A DNA stretch of 48,095 nt from MGIIb-O2 sp002494975 (lineage in GTDB: Archaea > Thermoplasmatota > Poseidoniia > Poseidoniales > Thalassarchaeaceae), in assembly GCA_028355015.1 (NCBI GenBank), contig JAOMRN010000008.1:1-48095 (forward strand), written 5' to 3'. The notes under the pieces are model-generated. The model was not told the DNA's origin. It searched no databases and saw nothing but the letters and a program-made list of their open reading frames with translations. The first letter of the stretch is position 1, and each line of letters starts with the position of its first letter. Made by a program: the position numbers and the translations under genes. Positions 24,824-35,123 of the stretch are shown one piece after another.

Positions 24824-27800
24824 ACGCAGTTGTTCATATAATTTACCAGTTAATGGCATATCATGCTCCCAAGCAAATTCTTTCATAACCCTGAGTGCTT
24901 CTTTTTCTAATTCGGAGTCTCCTACGAAATCCGTAACTTCAATAGCACCATCCTTGGTATTAGCTTTGAATGCCGCAATAGGTTCTTCTTTATGAAATAC
25001 CATATATGCTGAACCAAAACCAAACCTTTCTCTCAGAAGACTACCAAAATAATGTATTAATGGATCTGATGGGGGTACTACAAGGTCTCTAGTTTTCCTA
25101 ATTCCTTTAAGTCCTTCAAGGATATCTTGTCTACCCCAACAAATATCTTGTAAGTCATCAACAAGGAACCCTTTGATTAGAGTTCCATCTTCTTCGAAAG
25201 CATGCATAACATCACTGATTTCTTCTGCCGAGAATGCGGAACCAGCTAATCTTTCAACCTGTTTCAATGAGATAACAGGGTATTCGCTTACTAATCCTCT
25301 AATATATTCCGACTTAACATCCCATAAATCTGAATCACTATTAGGACTAATTGTCTTAAAACCGCCTCTATAATCTTGAATAAGATGTCCACTTCGAACG
25401 AGTGGTGATATTAATTTTCTAAATTCTGCTCTTTTCATAGCATGTCTTTCCATAAAAATAACCGGATCATGGTGTTCTCTGAAAAACTGAAGAATATCTT
25501 CATCTTCGTCATTAGATTGTAAATTGCGTATAGTCAATAACTTTTCAAAATGTGATTTCCTACCCCATACTAAGTGCCCACGCAAATTTGTACCCTGAGC
25601 TAACTGATGTGCAGCAGCCATCGCTTTCAGATTAACTCGGAACATCTCGCAGCGGCCACGTAATGCAAAATCATCCCTTAACTCATCCATCTTATCTAAT
25701 GCCAAGGTTTCATTTTCATGTCTTGAATTCTGATGCATTTGATGATGATAGAATAGCATCCTATTGACTTCCTGCCTAGAACGTGGCTCTACTACTCCAC
25801 CTCGAATATACCTTTCACCATCACCCATTGAAGTAAAGCCTAGTTCGGCTAAAATCTTCTGTATATTCTCGTCACAATCATGGACAGGTATAGAATTGAA
25901 GGCATGTAAAACAGACACATCTACTAAGCGATCCCTATAATTATTTAGGAGTTCATCAAATGTATCTTTGAACTCATCTAAGTAAGAATGTGGTATATTT
26001 ATATCTTTGATTTCTAAATAATCATTAACTACAAACATTAAGATTCTACCGATAGGATCGACTCCTTTGAAAACAGGGTGATACCAACCCTGTTTCAAAA
26101 TTAAACGAACTTCTTGTATGAATCTGCTACAAAATGGGTCAGATTGAGAAAGTATTCTCATTTCTCTATCTTCTACAAGAGGTTGCATCAATAATTCGGC
26201 ATCTTCTTGAGATGCGTAATAATCTGTTGGATCTGGCTGAAGTGCAACAATTCGCCTGATTTTCTTTGATTCATCTAATTCACGGAGAACTTCAGCCAAT
26301 TCTTCAACTGGTCTACTAACGAAAAATCGTAAAGTGTGAAGCCTTACTGGACCAATGGCTTCAATCAACTGTTTAACTGCACTCGCGAAGTCTAATGGTT
26401 CTACGACTTCATGTATCCTATGGAATACTGCAAGAGAACGTTTCCTATTAGGCAATACTACATATTGTTTAGCAACAATCAATTGACGTTCAAGATTATT
26501 TAGAGCACTCTTTAGACTTCTTTGAATATGGGCATTTTCTTTACCCTTGGGATATCCATCAAATAGTTCGGTTCTGGATAACCCTCCTGGAGGGATTTTA
26601 TCTAATAACTCCTGTTCAAGATAGCCGATCCAAGGCTCACTACGAAGACCCAAAAACATTGGGATTTGATCTTTCATTGTATAACCTACACGATTATGCA
26701 ATAATCGCCCATTGAATACTGAAGAGTCATGTTTGATATCTTTCCAGTCCCTAAACCTATAATTTTTCACTCTATGGAGCAACTCATCCCTGCGTTGTAC
26801 TAAGGTTAAATTTCTAATAGCATCAGAAGGTTCATCATACTCTTTGAATGACTTAGCAAGAAGATGATTTTGAAGAGTTCGATAATCTACTACTTCGACA
26901 CTTCCTCCAGTAATTCGATACTCATCTACTCGAAGAATATATTCGCCTTCATCGGTTTGAGTAAAGAAACCTATAGAAACTAAATTTTTCATTTCTAGTT
27001 CTTGTAGAACTGCTTCAACCTGAGCCTTAGGGAAAGGTAGGCGTCCGCACAGACTATCTGATACCTGCGGACCTTCTGAACCAAGCATATCAAGTAACTT
27101 CATTCTTAAACAATCTTGAGGGTCAGAAAGATTTTTCCTCTTCCATTCTTTAGCCTCAAATCCGTCATAATTACTACCTACTTCAAAGGTCAAACCTCCT
27201 GTGTAAAGCTCTCTGATATCCTCAAGATCGGAACCACCTGCTACTGCAAGGCACCCAAGAGTGCCGTGAACATCAGCCATTCGCATCGAGAACCATTTAT
27301 TGTCAATCTGTTCATGACCAGTTCCTCTAACTCTAGCAATCAATCCACGTTCAGCTAATTCTCGGACCCATGATGTGAGTACTTCGAGGTCAATATCTTT
27401 CAATTTATGTTCATACAAGGGATTAGACAATTCTTTGTTCAGACCACCACCCATATCCATTAATCGCAGAAGACCATTTGCATTCATAGGTTCAGAGATC
27501 TTTGAACGATAATAATCCGCCATTTTTGATTTGTCGAGATCAGTCGCCAATGAACGAGCACCTAATAGACGACGTAAAATTTCAGGATCGACGTCTTTGA
27601 TTAAGTACGCCCTAGTCCTTAATGACAATAAATCTTCGAATGAAGACATGAACAAGGTCATCCCTAAAGGAGATGGCATTTTGACCCTTCTGTGAACAAT
27701 ACGTACATTTTCACTATCCATCCTATTGATGAATATTTCAAGTTGAGCCATATCAAGATCTGAATGAAGAATCTCATTCATTGTTTCACGTATCAAAACA

Positions 27801-30106
27801 GAATCTTCCATCTGTCTATGTTTTTGCATTATTTGTTCTGCTCTCTGCTGGAATTGTTTCGGACTAACCTCTTCGGCCCCTATCCTTCGAGGATTTAGCA
27901 TACTTCGACTAGAAATCTCACGGAATCTTTTAGCGAATAACTGAGATTCCATCATATGTTTTTGGAGAACATCTTTACTGTTTCCTTGTTTGAAAATTTC
28001 TGGGATTAATGCAATTTCAACCTCATGACTTAATTTAATCATAAATCCATTTTCATCAAATGAAAGCTCATGAACAATAATATTGTCATTGGTTGCAATA
28101 CCTGCAAAAAGATGACCTAATGCTAGATTAAATGCTCGGCCGCGGCAAGTTGTGACGATATATGTAGGAAGGGGGGCCTCAACTTGTTCTACTAAAATCA
28201 AATCGTTGCTAGGAACTTGGAAAGTTGTAGCCACATGTTCTTGGAAAAATCCAGAAACTGCATGTGCGACTGGCCTGTTAAGACCTAAAACGCCTGTAAA
28301 TATTGTCATTGGATCTTTTTCTAAACGTGTATAAGTTGCAACTTCCTCCAATAATTCCAATACCTCTTGACTCAATTCATGAGTTCGACTATTTGCTTCA
28401 CCAGTCCATGAAGGTATTGTTGGTCTGAAACCAGTTGCAGGAGTAACGTTAACTCTAGTACCACGAATACTACTTACTCGATATGTTGAACCTCCAAGTA
28501 GGAAGACATCACCATTCCTTAAACTAGATACGAAACTCGAAGAAAGTTGACCGACCATGGTCCCATCTGATGTGAAAACTAAATAGTTATTATTTGGAGC
28601 AATAGTTCCGATATTCGTATAGTATATCATCTGAGCGAAACCACGCTTACCGAATTTATTATCTTCCCATTCAATCCAAATTCTTCTTTCATCTTCCAAT
28701 AAATCAAGAACTTCAATGTAATCGTCATAAGGTAAATTTCTGTAAGGCCATGATGCAGTTGCTAAAACATAGGCTTCATCGATGTCCCATTCTTTAATTA
28801 TTGATAAACCAATTAAGAATTGGGCAAGTACATCGAGACAATTCTCAGGAAATTTCAGGATATCCATTGAACCTCTTAGTATTCCAGTTTGGAGAGCAAC
28901 AATTTCTAGTAGATCATGAGGGGATATAGGTAAGAATCGGGCACGTGGAATTCCTCCAACTTGATGCCCCGCACGACCTATTCTTTGTAGTGCGGTAGCT
29001 ATACTACCGGGTGAACCAACTTGTATGACTAAGTCAACAGAACCTATGTCAATACCCATTTCAAGGCTGCTGGATGAAACTACACACCTCAGATAACCAT
29101 TTTTCAAACGTTGCTCTACATCAAGTCGTATCGCTTTATCCATTGAACCATGGTGACCTTCTACACCCAACAGTCCTGCGATTTTTAGTTTCTGCACCAC
29201 AGTCTCAGTCATATTTCTTGTATTTACGAAAACTAAAGTAGTTGTGTGAGCTTCTACTAATTCTTTGATGCGATTAACATTATGATCTAAGATTTCTTTG
29301 ATTGGTGTAGAAGCAAATCTAGGCGTTGGTAAAATAATATCAAGATCAAGTTCACGCGAACCTGAAATTTTTGCTATGGTGACTTTCTGTGGATTAACAT
29401 CACTATCACGGCTATCTGATGCAACCAAATATTCCGCAACAGCATCCAAAGGCTCCATAGTAGCACTAATTCCAATTCTTTGAACATTAGAATCAATGAC
29501 GGAATCCATTAGTGCTAGACTTAACGATAAATGAGTACCTCTCTTAGTTGGTACTAAAGAGTGCATTTCATCAATAATCATCCATTTCATATCATTAAGA
29601 AGTGGTCTGAATCTTTTACTAGCGAGTGCGAGACCAAGTGACTCAGGTGTCGTAATCAAAATATGAGGAGGTTTTTTCAGCATTCTTTCTCTTTCTTTCT
29701 GAGGAGTATCTCCCGTCCTCAATCCAACTGTAATATCTTTAGCACGTGAAGGTAAATAACTCTCTTTAATTTCTGTTAATGGACCTATTAGATTCTTCTG
29801 TATATCATTAGCAAGAGCCTTAATTGGAGATATGTACATGCATTGAACAGAATTATCTAAGCTTCCATCTAAGGATCTACTAACTAAATCATTAATCACT
29901 GTAAGAAAGGCAGTTAGTGTCTTACCGGAACCAGTTGGAGAACATAATAAAAGATGGTCTCCATCCATTATTCTAGGTATTGCTACTTTCTGAGGATGCG
30001 TGAAATCGGGGAACTTATCTTTGAACCAATCTCTGACAGGAGGGCACAATTTTTCTAGGAGTTCCTCAGTCTCCTTTACCTCTGTCACATATTCAATTTC
30101 TGGCAT
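24815..30106 (-). CDS. lhr: Lhr-type superfamily 2 ATP-dependent helicase, extra long
   Basis: The N-terminal core carries SF2 motifs: Walker A SPTGSGKT (56-63), DEMH (179-182) for DExH, SATMEP (214-219), FVNTRN, SSLEMGID and QRIGRAGH (374-381). A winged-helix and beta-barrel Lhr core should extend to about residue 900. The rest, to 1763, is a large C-terminal region of winged-helix character, as in bacterial long-form Lhr proteins. Archaeal Lhr-core proteins are usually about 900 aa and E. coli Lhr is about 1540, so this is one of the longest forms. Lhr acts in DNA repair and recombination. A TATA-like AGTATAAG lies about 40 nt before the ATG. Confidence 0.93.
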   Translation of the reverse strand: MPEIEYVTEVKETEELLEKLCPPVRDWFKDKFPDFTHPQKVAIPRIMDGDHLLLCSPTGSGKTLTAFLTVINDLVSRSLDGSLDNSVQCMYISPIKALANDIQKNLIGPLTEIKESYLPSRAKDITVGLRTGDTPQKERERMLKKPPHILITTPESLGLALASKRFRPLLNDMKWMIIDEMHSLVPTKRGTHLSLSLALMDSVIDSNVQRIGISATMEPLDAVAEYLVASDSRDSDVNPQKVTIAKISGSRELDLDIILPTPRFASTPIKEILDHNVNRIKELVEAHTTTLVFVNTRNMTETVVQKLKIAGLLGVEGHHGSMDKAIRLDVEQRLKNGYLRCVVSSSSLEMGIDIGSVDLVIQVGSPGSIATALQRIGRAGHQVGGIPRARFLPISPHDLLEIVALQTGILRGSMDILKFPENCLDVLAQFLIGLSIIKEWDIDEAYVLATASWPYRNLPYDDYIEVLDLLEDERRIWIEWEDNKFGKRGFAQMIYYTNIGTIAPNNNYLVFTSDGTMVGQLSSSFVSSLRNGDVFLLGGSTYRVSSIRGTRVNVTPATGFRPTIPSWTGEANSRTHELSQEVLELLEEVATYTRLEKDPMTIFTGVLGLNRPVAHAVSGFFQEHVATTFQVPSNDLILVEQVEAPLPTYIVTTCRGRAFNLALGHLFAGIATNDNIIVHELSFDENGFMIKLSHEVEIALIPEIFKQGNSKDVLQKHMMESQLFAKRFREISSRSMLNPRRIGAEEVSPKQFQQRAEQIMQKHRQMEDSVLIRETMNEILHSDLDMAQLEIFINRMDSENVRIVHRRVKMPSPLGMTLFMSSFEDLLSLRTRAYLIKDVDPEILRRLLGARSLATDLDKSKMADYYRSKISEPMNANGLLRLMDMGGGLNKELSNPLYEHKLKDIDLEVLTSWVRELAERGLIARVRGTGHEQIDNKWFSMRMADVHGTLGCLAVAGGSDLEDIRELYTGGLTFEVGSNYDGFEAKEWKRKNLSDPQDCLRMKLLDMLGSEGPQVSDSLCGRLPFPKAQVEAVLQELEMKNLVSIGFFTQTDEGEYILRVDEYRITGGSVEVVDYRTLQNHLLAKSFKEYDEPSDAIRNLTLVQRRDELLHRVKNYRFRDWKDIKHDSSVFNGRLLHNRVGYTMKDQIPMFLGLRSEPWIGYLEQELLDKIPPGGLSRTELFDGYPKGKENAHIQRSLKSALNNLERQLIVAKQYVVLPNRKRSLAVFHRIHEVVEPLDFASAVKQLIEAIGPVRLHTLRFFVSRPVEELAEVLRELDESKKIRRIVALQPDPTDYYASQEDAELLMQPLVEDREMRILSQSDPFCSRFIQEVRLILKQGWYHPVFKGVDPIGRILMFVVNDYLEIKDINIPHSYLDEFKDTFDELLNNYRDRLVDVSVLHAFNSIPVHDCDENIQKILAELGFTSMGDGERYIRGGVVEPRSRQEVNRMLFYHHQMHQNSRHENETLALDKMDELRDDFALRGRCEMFRVNLKAMAAAHQLAQGTNLRGHLVWGRKSHFEKLLTIRNLQSNDEDEDILQFFREHHDPVIFMERHAMKRAEFRKLISPLVRSGHLIQDYRGGFKTISPNSDSDLWDVKSEYIRGLVSEYPVISLKQVERLAGSAFSAEEISDVMHAFEEDGTLIKGFLVDDLQDICWGRQDILEGLKGIRKTRDLVVPPSDPLIHYFGSLLRERFGFGSAYMVFHKEEPIAAFKANTKDGAIEVTDFVGDSELEKEALRVMKEFAWEHDMPLTGKLYEQLRSR

Positions 30107-30144
30107 TTTATTTACACCGCGAACAGAAGCGTATCGATTGAGTA

Positions 30145-30152
30145 CTTATACT
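30145..30152 (-). promoter_or_regulatory. TATA-like box of lhr
   Basis: AGTATAAG on the minus strand lies about 40 nt upstream of the Lhr ATG in the divergent lhr/glyS spacer. It is the best TATA match there on this strand. Confidence 0.35.
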
Positions 30153-30227
30153 GTTGGATTTTAAAAGTATTCAAAATAACCTCTAATTATGAATGTTGTG
30201 ACAATTAATATCGTCTAAAAATCCGTT

Positions 30228-30258
30228 TTTCAAGCAATCATCTAAGGATGGCTTGAAA
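30228..30258 (+). promoter_or_regulatory. Strong hairpin in the glyS leader
   Basis: TTTCAAGC and GCTTGAAA form a perfect 8-bp outer stem. Inside, after a 3-nt bulge (AAT), CATC and GATG form a further 4-bp stem closed by a TAAG loop. Two extra G-U pairs are possible outside. It ends 28 nt before ATG 30287 and may be a leader control element of glycyl-tRNA synthetase. Confidence 0.55.
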
Positions 30259-30286
30259 GGTAAACGCCGTGTCAAAGGTTCATAAT

Positions 30287-32005
30287 ATGACAGATGAGAA
30301 GCGTGTAGAGAGGCTTTCAGCAATGCTGAAACGTAGAGGGATTGTGCTTCCTGCTTTCGAAATATATGGAGGAGTTTCCGGATTAATAGATTATGGCCCA
30401 GTAGGAGCCTCAATCAGAAGAAAAGTCATCCAGAATTGGATAGAACATTGGACTATGAATGGAGATATAGTCGAAATAGATTCACCAACTATAACTCCTG
30501 AACCCGTACTGATTGCAAGCGGACATGTAGGAGAATTCAACGACCTGATGACTCAATGCAGTAAGTGTTCTAGTGCATATAGAGCAGATCAATTGGCAGA
30601 AAATCATCATCCAAATCCAGATATTCTCGATTCCGATGAAATAGATGATATCCTTGTTTCTAATAATATCGAGTGCCCTAATTGTGGGGAAAAAGAATGG
30701 ACACCTTCTAGACCAATGAATTTGATGTTTGGAACTAAAATAGGTGCCATGAAGGCTAGTAGACAGGCATATATGAGACCAGAAACCGCTCAAGGAATGT
30801 TTATGTTATTTCCATCATTATATCGTCATTTCAGGCAAAAACTACCTTTTGGTGCTATTCAAACTGGTAAAGGTTACCGTAATGAAATAAGCCCTAGACA
30901 AGGAATGATTAGATTGAGAGAATTTAATATGGCAGAATTGGAGTATTTCATAGATCCTGAGAGTCCACCGCTAGTAGATATCTCGATGAAAAAAGAAATC
31001 ATTTCTTTAATTCCAGATCCTAAAGGACATGAGAGAGAGGTTATCAAACTTTCATTTCATGATGCTATAAATCAAGGATTGATAAAAGATAGAACAGTAG
31101 GATATTTTCTATCGAGAACTTGGGATTTCTTGATTAAAGTAGGAATAGATCCTTCTAAAATAAGATTCAGACAACATGAAGGTACTGAAATGGCACATTA
31201 TGCAGAGGATTGCTGGGACTGTGAAATATTAGGAGAACATGGTTGGATTGAATGCGTAGGTATTGCTAATAGAACCTGCCATGATTTACTTTCACATGAA
31301 AAATACTCAAATTCTAATTCTTTGAGGGCCTGGAGAGAATTTAATGAACCAAAAATTGAATCAAAGGAAGTTCTTGCACCAAATACCTCAATATTAGGGC
31401 CGATTTTTAGAGGAAAAGCAGGAATAGTCTTAGAGGCATTAGAACAATTAAAGGAATTACCAAATACACTCCCTTTCCAACTGTTAGTAAATGACGGGAC
31501 TAAAGTAGAGATTACTGCAGAGATGGTAGAAAGAAAAGTTGTGAGCAGAAATATAGCTGGCGAGTGGTTTACACCACATGTTATCGAACCTGCTTTTGGG
31601 ATTGACAGAATAATCTGGCATATCTTAGATCATGCCTATGAGGAAACAGAGAAAGAAGGAGAAAAATACAATCTTCTGAAATTATCCGAATCAGTAGCAC
31701 CAGCGGATCTAATCGTTTTACCATTATTTGAAAAAGATGGAATGGGAGATGCTGCTAGAAAATTAAACTCAACACTCAATTCCATGAAAGGAATTACATC
31801 GCTAATAGATTCCAGTAAATCAATAGGAAGAAGATATGCTAGAGCAGATGAAATAGGTATTCCTTGGGCAGTTACTATCGACCATACTACACTAGAAGAT
31901 GAGACAGTAACTGTTAGACGAAGAGATGATCAAAAACAAATCAGAATTGGGGTTAGAGAGTTGTTGAGCCTTATTAGTTCGGGCAATGTTTCATCTTTAT
32001 TTTAA
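30287..32005 (+). CDS. glyS: Glycyl-tRNA synthetase (archaeal/eukaryotic class II)
   Basis: This enzyme charges tRNA-Gly. The 572-aa protein starts MTDEKRVERLSAMLKRRG and has FEIYGGVSGLIDYGPVG, the archaeal/eukaryotic GlyRS beginning. A small zinc module with CSKC and CPNC lies in the first insertion, and AQGMFMLF is followed by the motif 2 region KGYRNEISPRQGMIRLREF. Motif 3 is EPAFGIDRIIW, followed by an anticodon-binding domain. ATG 30287 with AAGGT upstream is preferred to an in-frame GTG at 30269. RfcL follows 35 bp later. Confidence 0.96.
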   Translation: MTDEKRVERLSAMLKRRGIVLPAFEIYGGVSGLIDYGPVGASIRRKVIQNWIEHWTMNGDIVEIDSPTITPEPVLIASGHVGEFNDLMTQCSKCSSAYRADQLAENHHPNPDILDSDEIDDILVSNNIECPNCGEKEWTPSRPMNLMFGTKIGAMKASRQAYMRPETAQGMFMLFPSLYRHFRQKLPFGAIQTGKGYRNEISPRQGMIRLREFNMAELEYFIDPESPPLVDISMKKEIISLIPDPKGHEREVIKLSFHDAINQGLIKDRTVGYFLSRTWDFLIKVGIDPSKIRFRQHEGTEMAHYAEDCWDCEILGEHGWIECVGIANRTCHDLLSHEKYSNSNSLRAWREFNEPKIESKEVLAPNTSILGPIFRGKAGIVLEALEQLKELPNTLPFQLLVNDGTKVEITAEMVERKVVSRNIAGEWFTPHVIEPAFGIDRIIWHILDHAYEETEKEGEKYNLLKLSESVAPADLIVLPLFEKDGMGDAARKLNSTLNSMKGITSLIDSSKSIGRRYARADEIGIPWAVTIDHTTLEDETVTVRRRDDQKQIRIGVRELLSLISSGNVSSLF

Positions 32006-32040
32006 CGAATCTTCAATAAGTGCCAACTTAGGCAACTGCT

Positions 32041-33549
32041 GTGGGCGAACACTTGGTCGAAGATTGGACCGAGCGATATAGACCCTCTTCTATAGGGAAA
32101 ATGGAAGGGAATGAGGCTCAACTTAGAAGAATTAAGACGTGGCTTGAAAAATGGGATTCTCCAAATCCACCAGAAAAAAAAGGGATTTTACTTTCAGGAC
32201 CACCAGGTGTAGGAAAGACAACATTAGCTAAAGCCATAGGGAATGAAAAAGGTTGGACTGTCATAGAATTAAATGCGTCAGAAGAAAGAAATGCAGCCGC
32301 TATAAGGAAGGCTGCTACGAGAGGGTCACAACATATTTCATTGGATCAATTTTCTGAAAATTCGACAAGTAATGGAAGGACTTTGATATTGCTTGATGAA
32401 GTAGACCACCTTAGCGGAAGTTTTGCTAAATTAAAAGATGACACTATAGAGAGAAAAATATCTGGAGATGAAGTTGGACTAAAGGGGGATTCAGGTGGTA
32501 AAGCAGAACTCATGAACCTTCTATCAAAAACTAAGCAACCGATAATCATGACCTGTAATGATCCTATGAGGCTCTGGGGCAGTGGCAGGAACTGGAAAAC
32601 AAATCAAAATAGATTATTGAGACTTGCAGATCAAATTATGTTCAAGAGAGTAGAAAAAATGCATATGAGAAAGATATCACGCAGGGTATTGGACTCAGAG
32701 GGATATTCAATTGACCCTGGTGCATTAGAAGAATTAATTGAAGGAAATCCAGGGGATTTAAGGGCACTAATCAGAGATTTACAGGCAGTTTCTGTAATAT
32801 CAGGAGAGCACATAGATATTGCAGCAGTACAAGATCTTGCATCAGTAGCAATAAGAGACTCGCAGATTGACGTATTTAAGGCACTTAAGCAAGTATACAA
32901 GAGCCGTTCTGGAAAAGAGGCTGGTAAAATATTGCTCAATTCCGATAAAGATCCAGACCAAATGATTTCATGGTTTACATGGAATAATCAAAGTATGTTC
33001 GATAACAGAACCTTGGAAGAATTGAGTTCAGCAATGGTTAGCGCCGACAGAGCACTGGCTACAAAATATAAGAATAGAGCTTACAGGTCTTGGTATTGGG
33101 GATCAGTACTTTCTGCGCAGGCTGCTGTTGCGATGAAACCTATAGATTCAGCCAGAGAACCTTTCATCACATACCCTAACTTTTTGAGAAGAGGGAGAAC
33201 GAATACGACTAGTTCAGTAATAGATAATCTTAGTAAACAACTAGACACAAGTAAAGCATCAGTAAGAGAAGAGTTGTGGCCCAATCTATTAGCAGTTCAC
33301 GACCAAGACATTGGTGGAGATCCGATGGATTTTTCATTATCTATGAAATTGGGATTGTCGGCAGAAGATCACCTTTCCCTATATGGAATTGCTAAGTCAA
33401 AACCTATGGGAATTAAGATTCTTAAAGCATTCAATGAACTGAATGAAGAGGAAGAGGAATATGATCCAATTCCAGAGATTGATGAAGTCCCTGAAAAAGA
33501 ACAAGTCAAAGAAGACACAGGGAAACAATTCAGATTAGATTCATTCTAA
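32041..33549 (+). CDS. rfcL: Replication factor C large subunit (clamp loader)
   Basis: RfcL with RfcS loads the PCNA sliding clamp. The 502-aa AAA+ protein has WTERYRPSSI at its start, Walker A GPPGVGKTT (about 54-62), Walker B LLDEVDH, and the C-terminal helical collar. An acidic linker (EEEEEYDPIPEIDEV) leads to a terminal PIP box, QFRLDSF (496-502), that would bind PCNA. The start is GTG 32041. The gene ends exactly at the base before the convergent trkH. Confidence 0.96.
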   Translation: MGEHLVEDWTERYRPSSIGKMEGNEAQLRRIKTWLEKWDSPNPPEKKGILLSGPPGVGKTTLAKAIGNEKGWTVIELNASEERNAAAIRKAATRGSQHISLDQFSENSTSNGRTLILLDEVDHLSGSFAKLKDDTIERKISGDEVGLKGDSGGKAELMNLLSKTKQPIIMTCNDPMRLWGSGRNWKTNQNRLLRLADQIMFKRVEKMHMRKISRRVLDSEGYSIDPGALEELIEGNPGDLRALIRDLQAVSVISGEHIDIAAVQDLASVAIRDSQIDVFKALKQVYKSRSGKEAGKILLNSDKDPDQMISWFTWNNQSMFDNRTLEELSSAMVSADRALATKYKNRAYRSWYWGSVLSAQAAVAMKPIDSAREPFITYPNFLRRGRTNTTSSVIDNLSKQLDTSKASVREELWPNLLAVHDQDIGGDPMDFSLSMKLGLSAEDHLSLYGIAKSKPMGIKILKAFNELNEEEEEYDPIPEIDEVPEKEQVKEDTGKQFRLDSF

Positions 33550-35121
33550 TTAATTCAAATCAGTCCAAGTCCTAGGATGTAGTAGAACTAAGACAGTAAG
33601 TAATTCGAGACGACCAAACCACATCAATATAGATGTCCAAAATATTGTTAATTCATTCATACTAGACCATGTTGCAGTGGGACCGAATTGACCTAATGCA
33701 GGACCAGTATTACCCAGTGATGAAACAACTACTGAGAGAACATCATCCAAACTCCAACTTGGTTCCATAAATGAAATAAATAACATTGAGGACATGGCAA
33801 GAACTAACCAAGAACTAATCATCCCTAAAACAATGAAAACTTGATCTTCATTAAGAACTTCATCATTAACTCTCATTGCTATCACTTTTTTAGGCTGGAT
33901 TATACGTAGAACTTCTCTCTTGGCCAATTCGAAAGCAACACGAATCCTGAGAACTTTCAAACCGCCTCCAGTAGAACCCGCAGAAGCACCAACTATCATC
34001 AATAATAAGAGAACAAATTGACTGAAAACTGGCCATTTAGAGAAATCTGCTGAAGAATATCCTGTACTTGAAATTGATATGGCTTGGAAAGCTGAATGCC
34101 TCATCGTCTCTAAGAAACTATCATCACCATTTCCTGAACGTAAAAGATTGAAACCCATTGCCAACCATGCAATAAATATAATCAACAGATAAGTCCTAAG
34201 TTCTTCATCTTTCAATGCATCTTTAGAACGACCTGAAATTATCAAATAATAAAGACTGTAATTAATACATGTCAGTAGCATGAAAACCATAATTATAGAT
34301 TCTATTAAAGCGGAATCAAATGACATTATACCTCCATCTGAGGTGCCGAATCCTCCGGATGCAAGAGTAGTTAAAGAATAATTAATTGAATTGAATATTG
34401 ACATATCTCCTAAGAAGTATAGTAAGCCTATTTCAAACACAGTCAGGAATGTGTAGATAAGCCATAATATTCTTGCAGTAGACTGTAAATCTGGCCCTAA
34501 ACGAGAAAGAGACGGCCCCGTTAATTCGGCTCTTGCTAAATTCATACCACCTCCAAGAACACTAGAAAATATCAATAAACCAAGCATTATGACCCCTATA
34601 CCTCCAAGCCACTGTGTTAAAGAACGCCAAAGTAAAATACTCTTTGGCTGCTCTGCGATACAATCAATATCTTGTCCCGCATTGATGCAAATAGGACTTA
34701 GGGTTGAGTCAATTAATGTAGCGCCGGTAGTTGTAAAACCAGACATTGATTCAAACCAAGAATAGAGTAAACCATGAAGGACTTCGACAAAACTGGCATC
34801 ATTACTAATTAAATCATATGGACCATAAAATGTGCCACCTAACCAAAAGGGCATTGAACCAAGAGCAATTACTGGAATCCACCCTAAAGCAACTGATGCG
34901 AACGCTTCTCTATCTCTAACTCTTTGAGTACTATTACTATTCTGCGATTTATTGATAAACCACTGACTGACAAGTGCTGCAAGAATTAAGGGGATTAAGT
35001 ATGTTTTAATGGCATATTCTTGACCTTCAACATAAAAACTGAATATTCCAACAACTGAAAGTGGAATACAAACAACCCTTATCGTCCATCCAAGTACTAA
35101 GCCTATTACATCCCAACGCAT
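33550..35121 (-). CDS. trkH: Trk-type potassium uptake membrane subunit TrkH
   Basis: TrkH is the membrane channel of a K+ uptake system. The 523-aa protein has four M1-P-M2 repeats whose pore loops are visible as FTTTGAT, LASGGFGT, SISSTGYS and SLGNTGP; each contributes a glycine to the selectivity filter. Positive residues after the third repeat (LRIRVAFELAKREVLR) form the intramembrane-loop region. It lies 2 bp after trkA in the same operon, so the two subunits are made together. Confidence 0.95.
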   Translation of the reverse strand: MRWDVIGLVLGWTIRVVCIPLSVVGIFSFYVEGQEYAIKTYLIPLILAALVSQWFINKSQNSNSTQRVRDREAFASVALGWIPVIALGSMPFWLGGTFYGPYDLISNDASFVEVLHGLLYSWFESMSGFTTTGATLIDSTLSPICINAGQDIDCIAEQPKSILLWRSLTQWLGGIGVIMLGLLIFSSVLGGGMNLARAELTGPSLSRLGPDLQSTARILWLIYTFLTVFEIGLLYFLGDMSIFNSINYSLTTLASGGFGTSDGGIMSFDSALIESIIMVFMLLTCINYSLYYLIISGRSKDALKDEELRTYLLIIFIAWLAMGFNLLRSGNGDDSFLETMRHSAFQAISISSTGYSSADFSKWPVFSQFVLLLLMIVGASAGSTGGGLKVLRIRVAFELAKREVLRIIQPKKVIAMRVNDEVLNEDQVFIVLGMISSWLVLAMSSMLFISFMEPSWSLDDVLSVVVSSLGNTGPALGQFGPTATWSSMNELTIFWTSILMWFGRLELLTVLVLLHPRTWTDLN

Positions 35122-35123
35122 TA

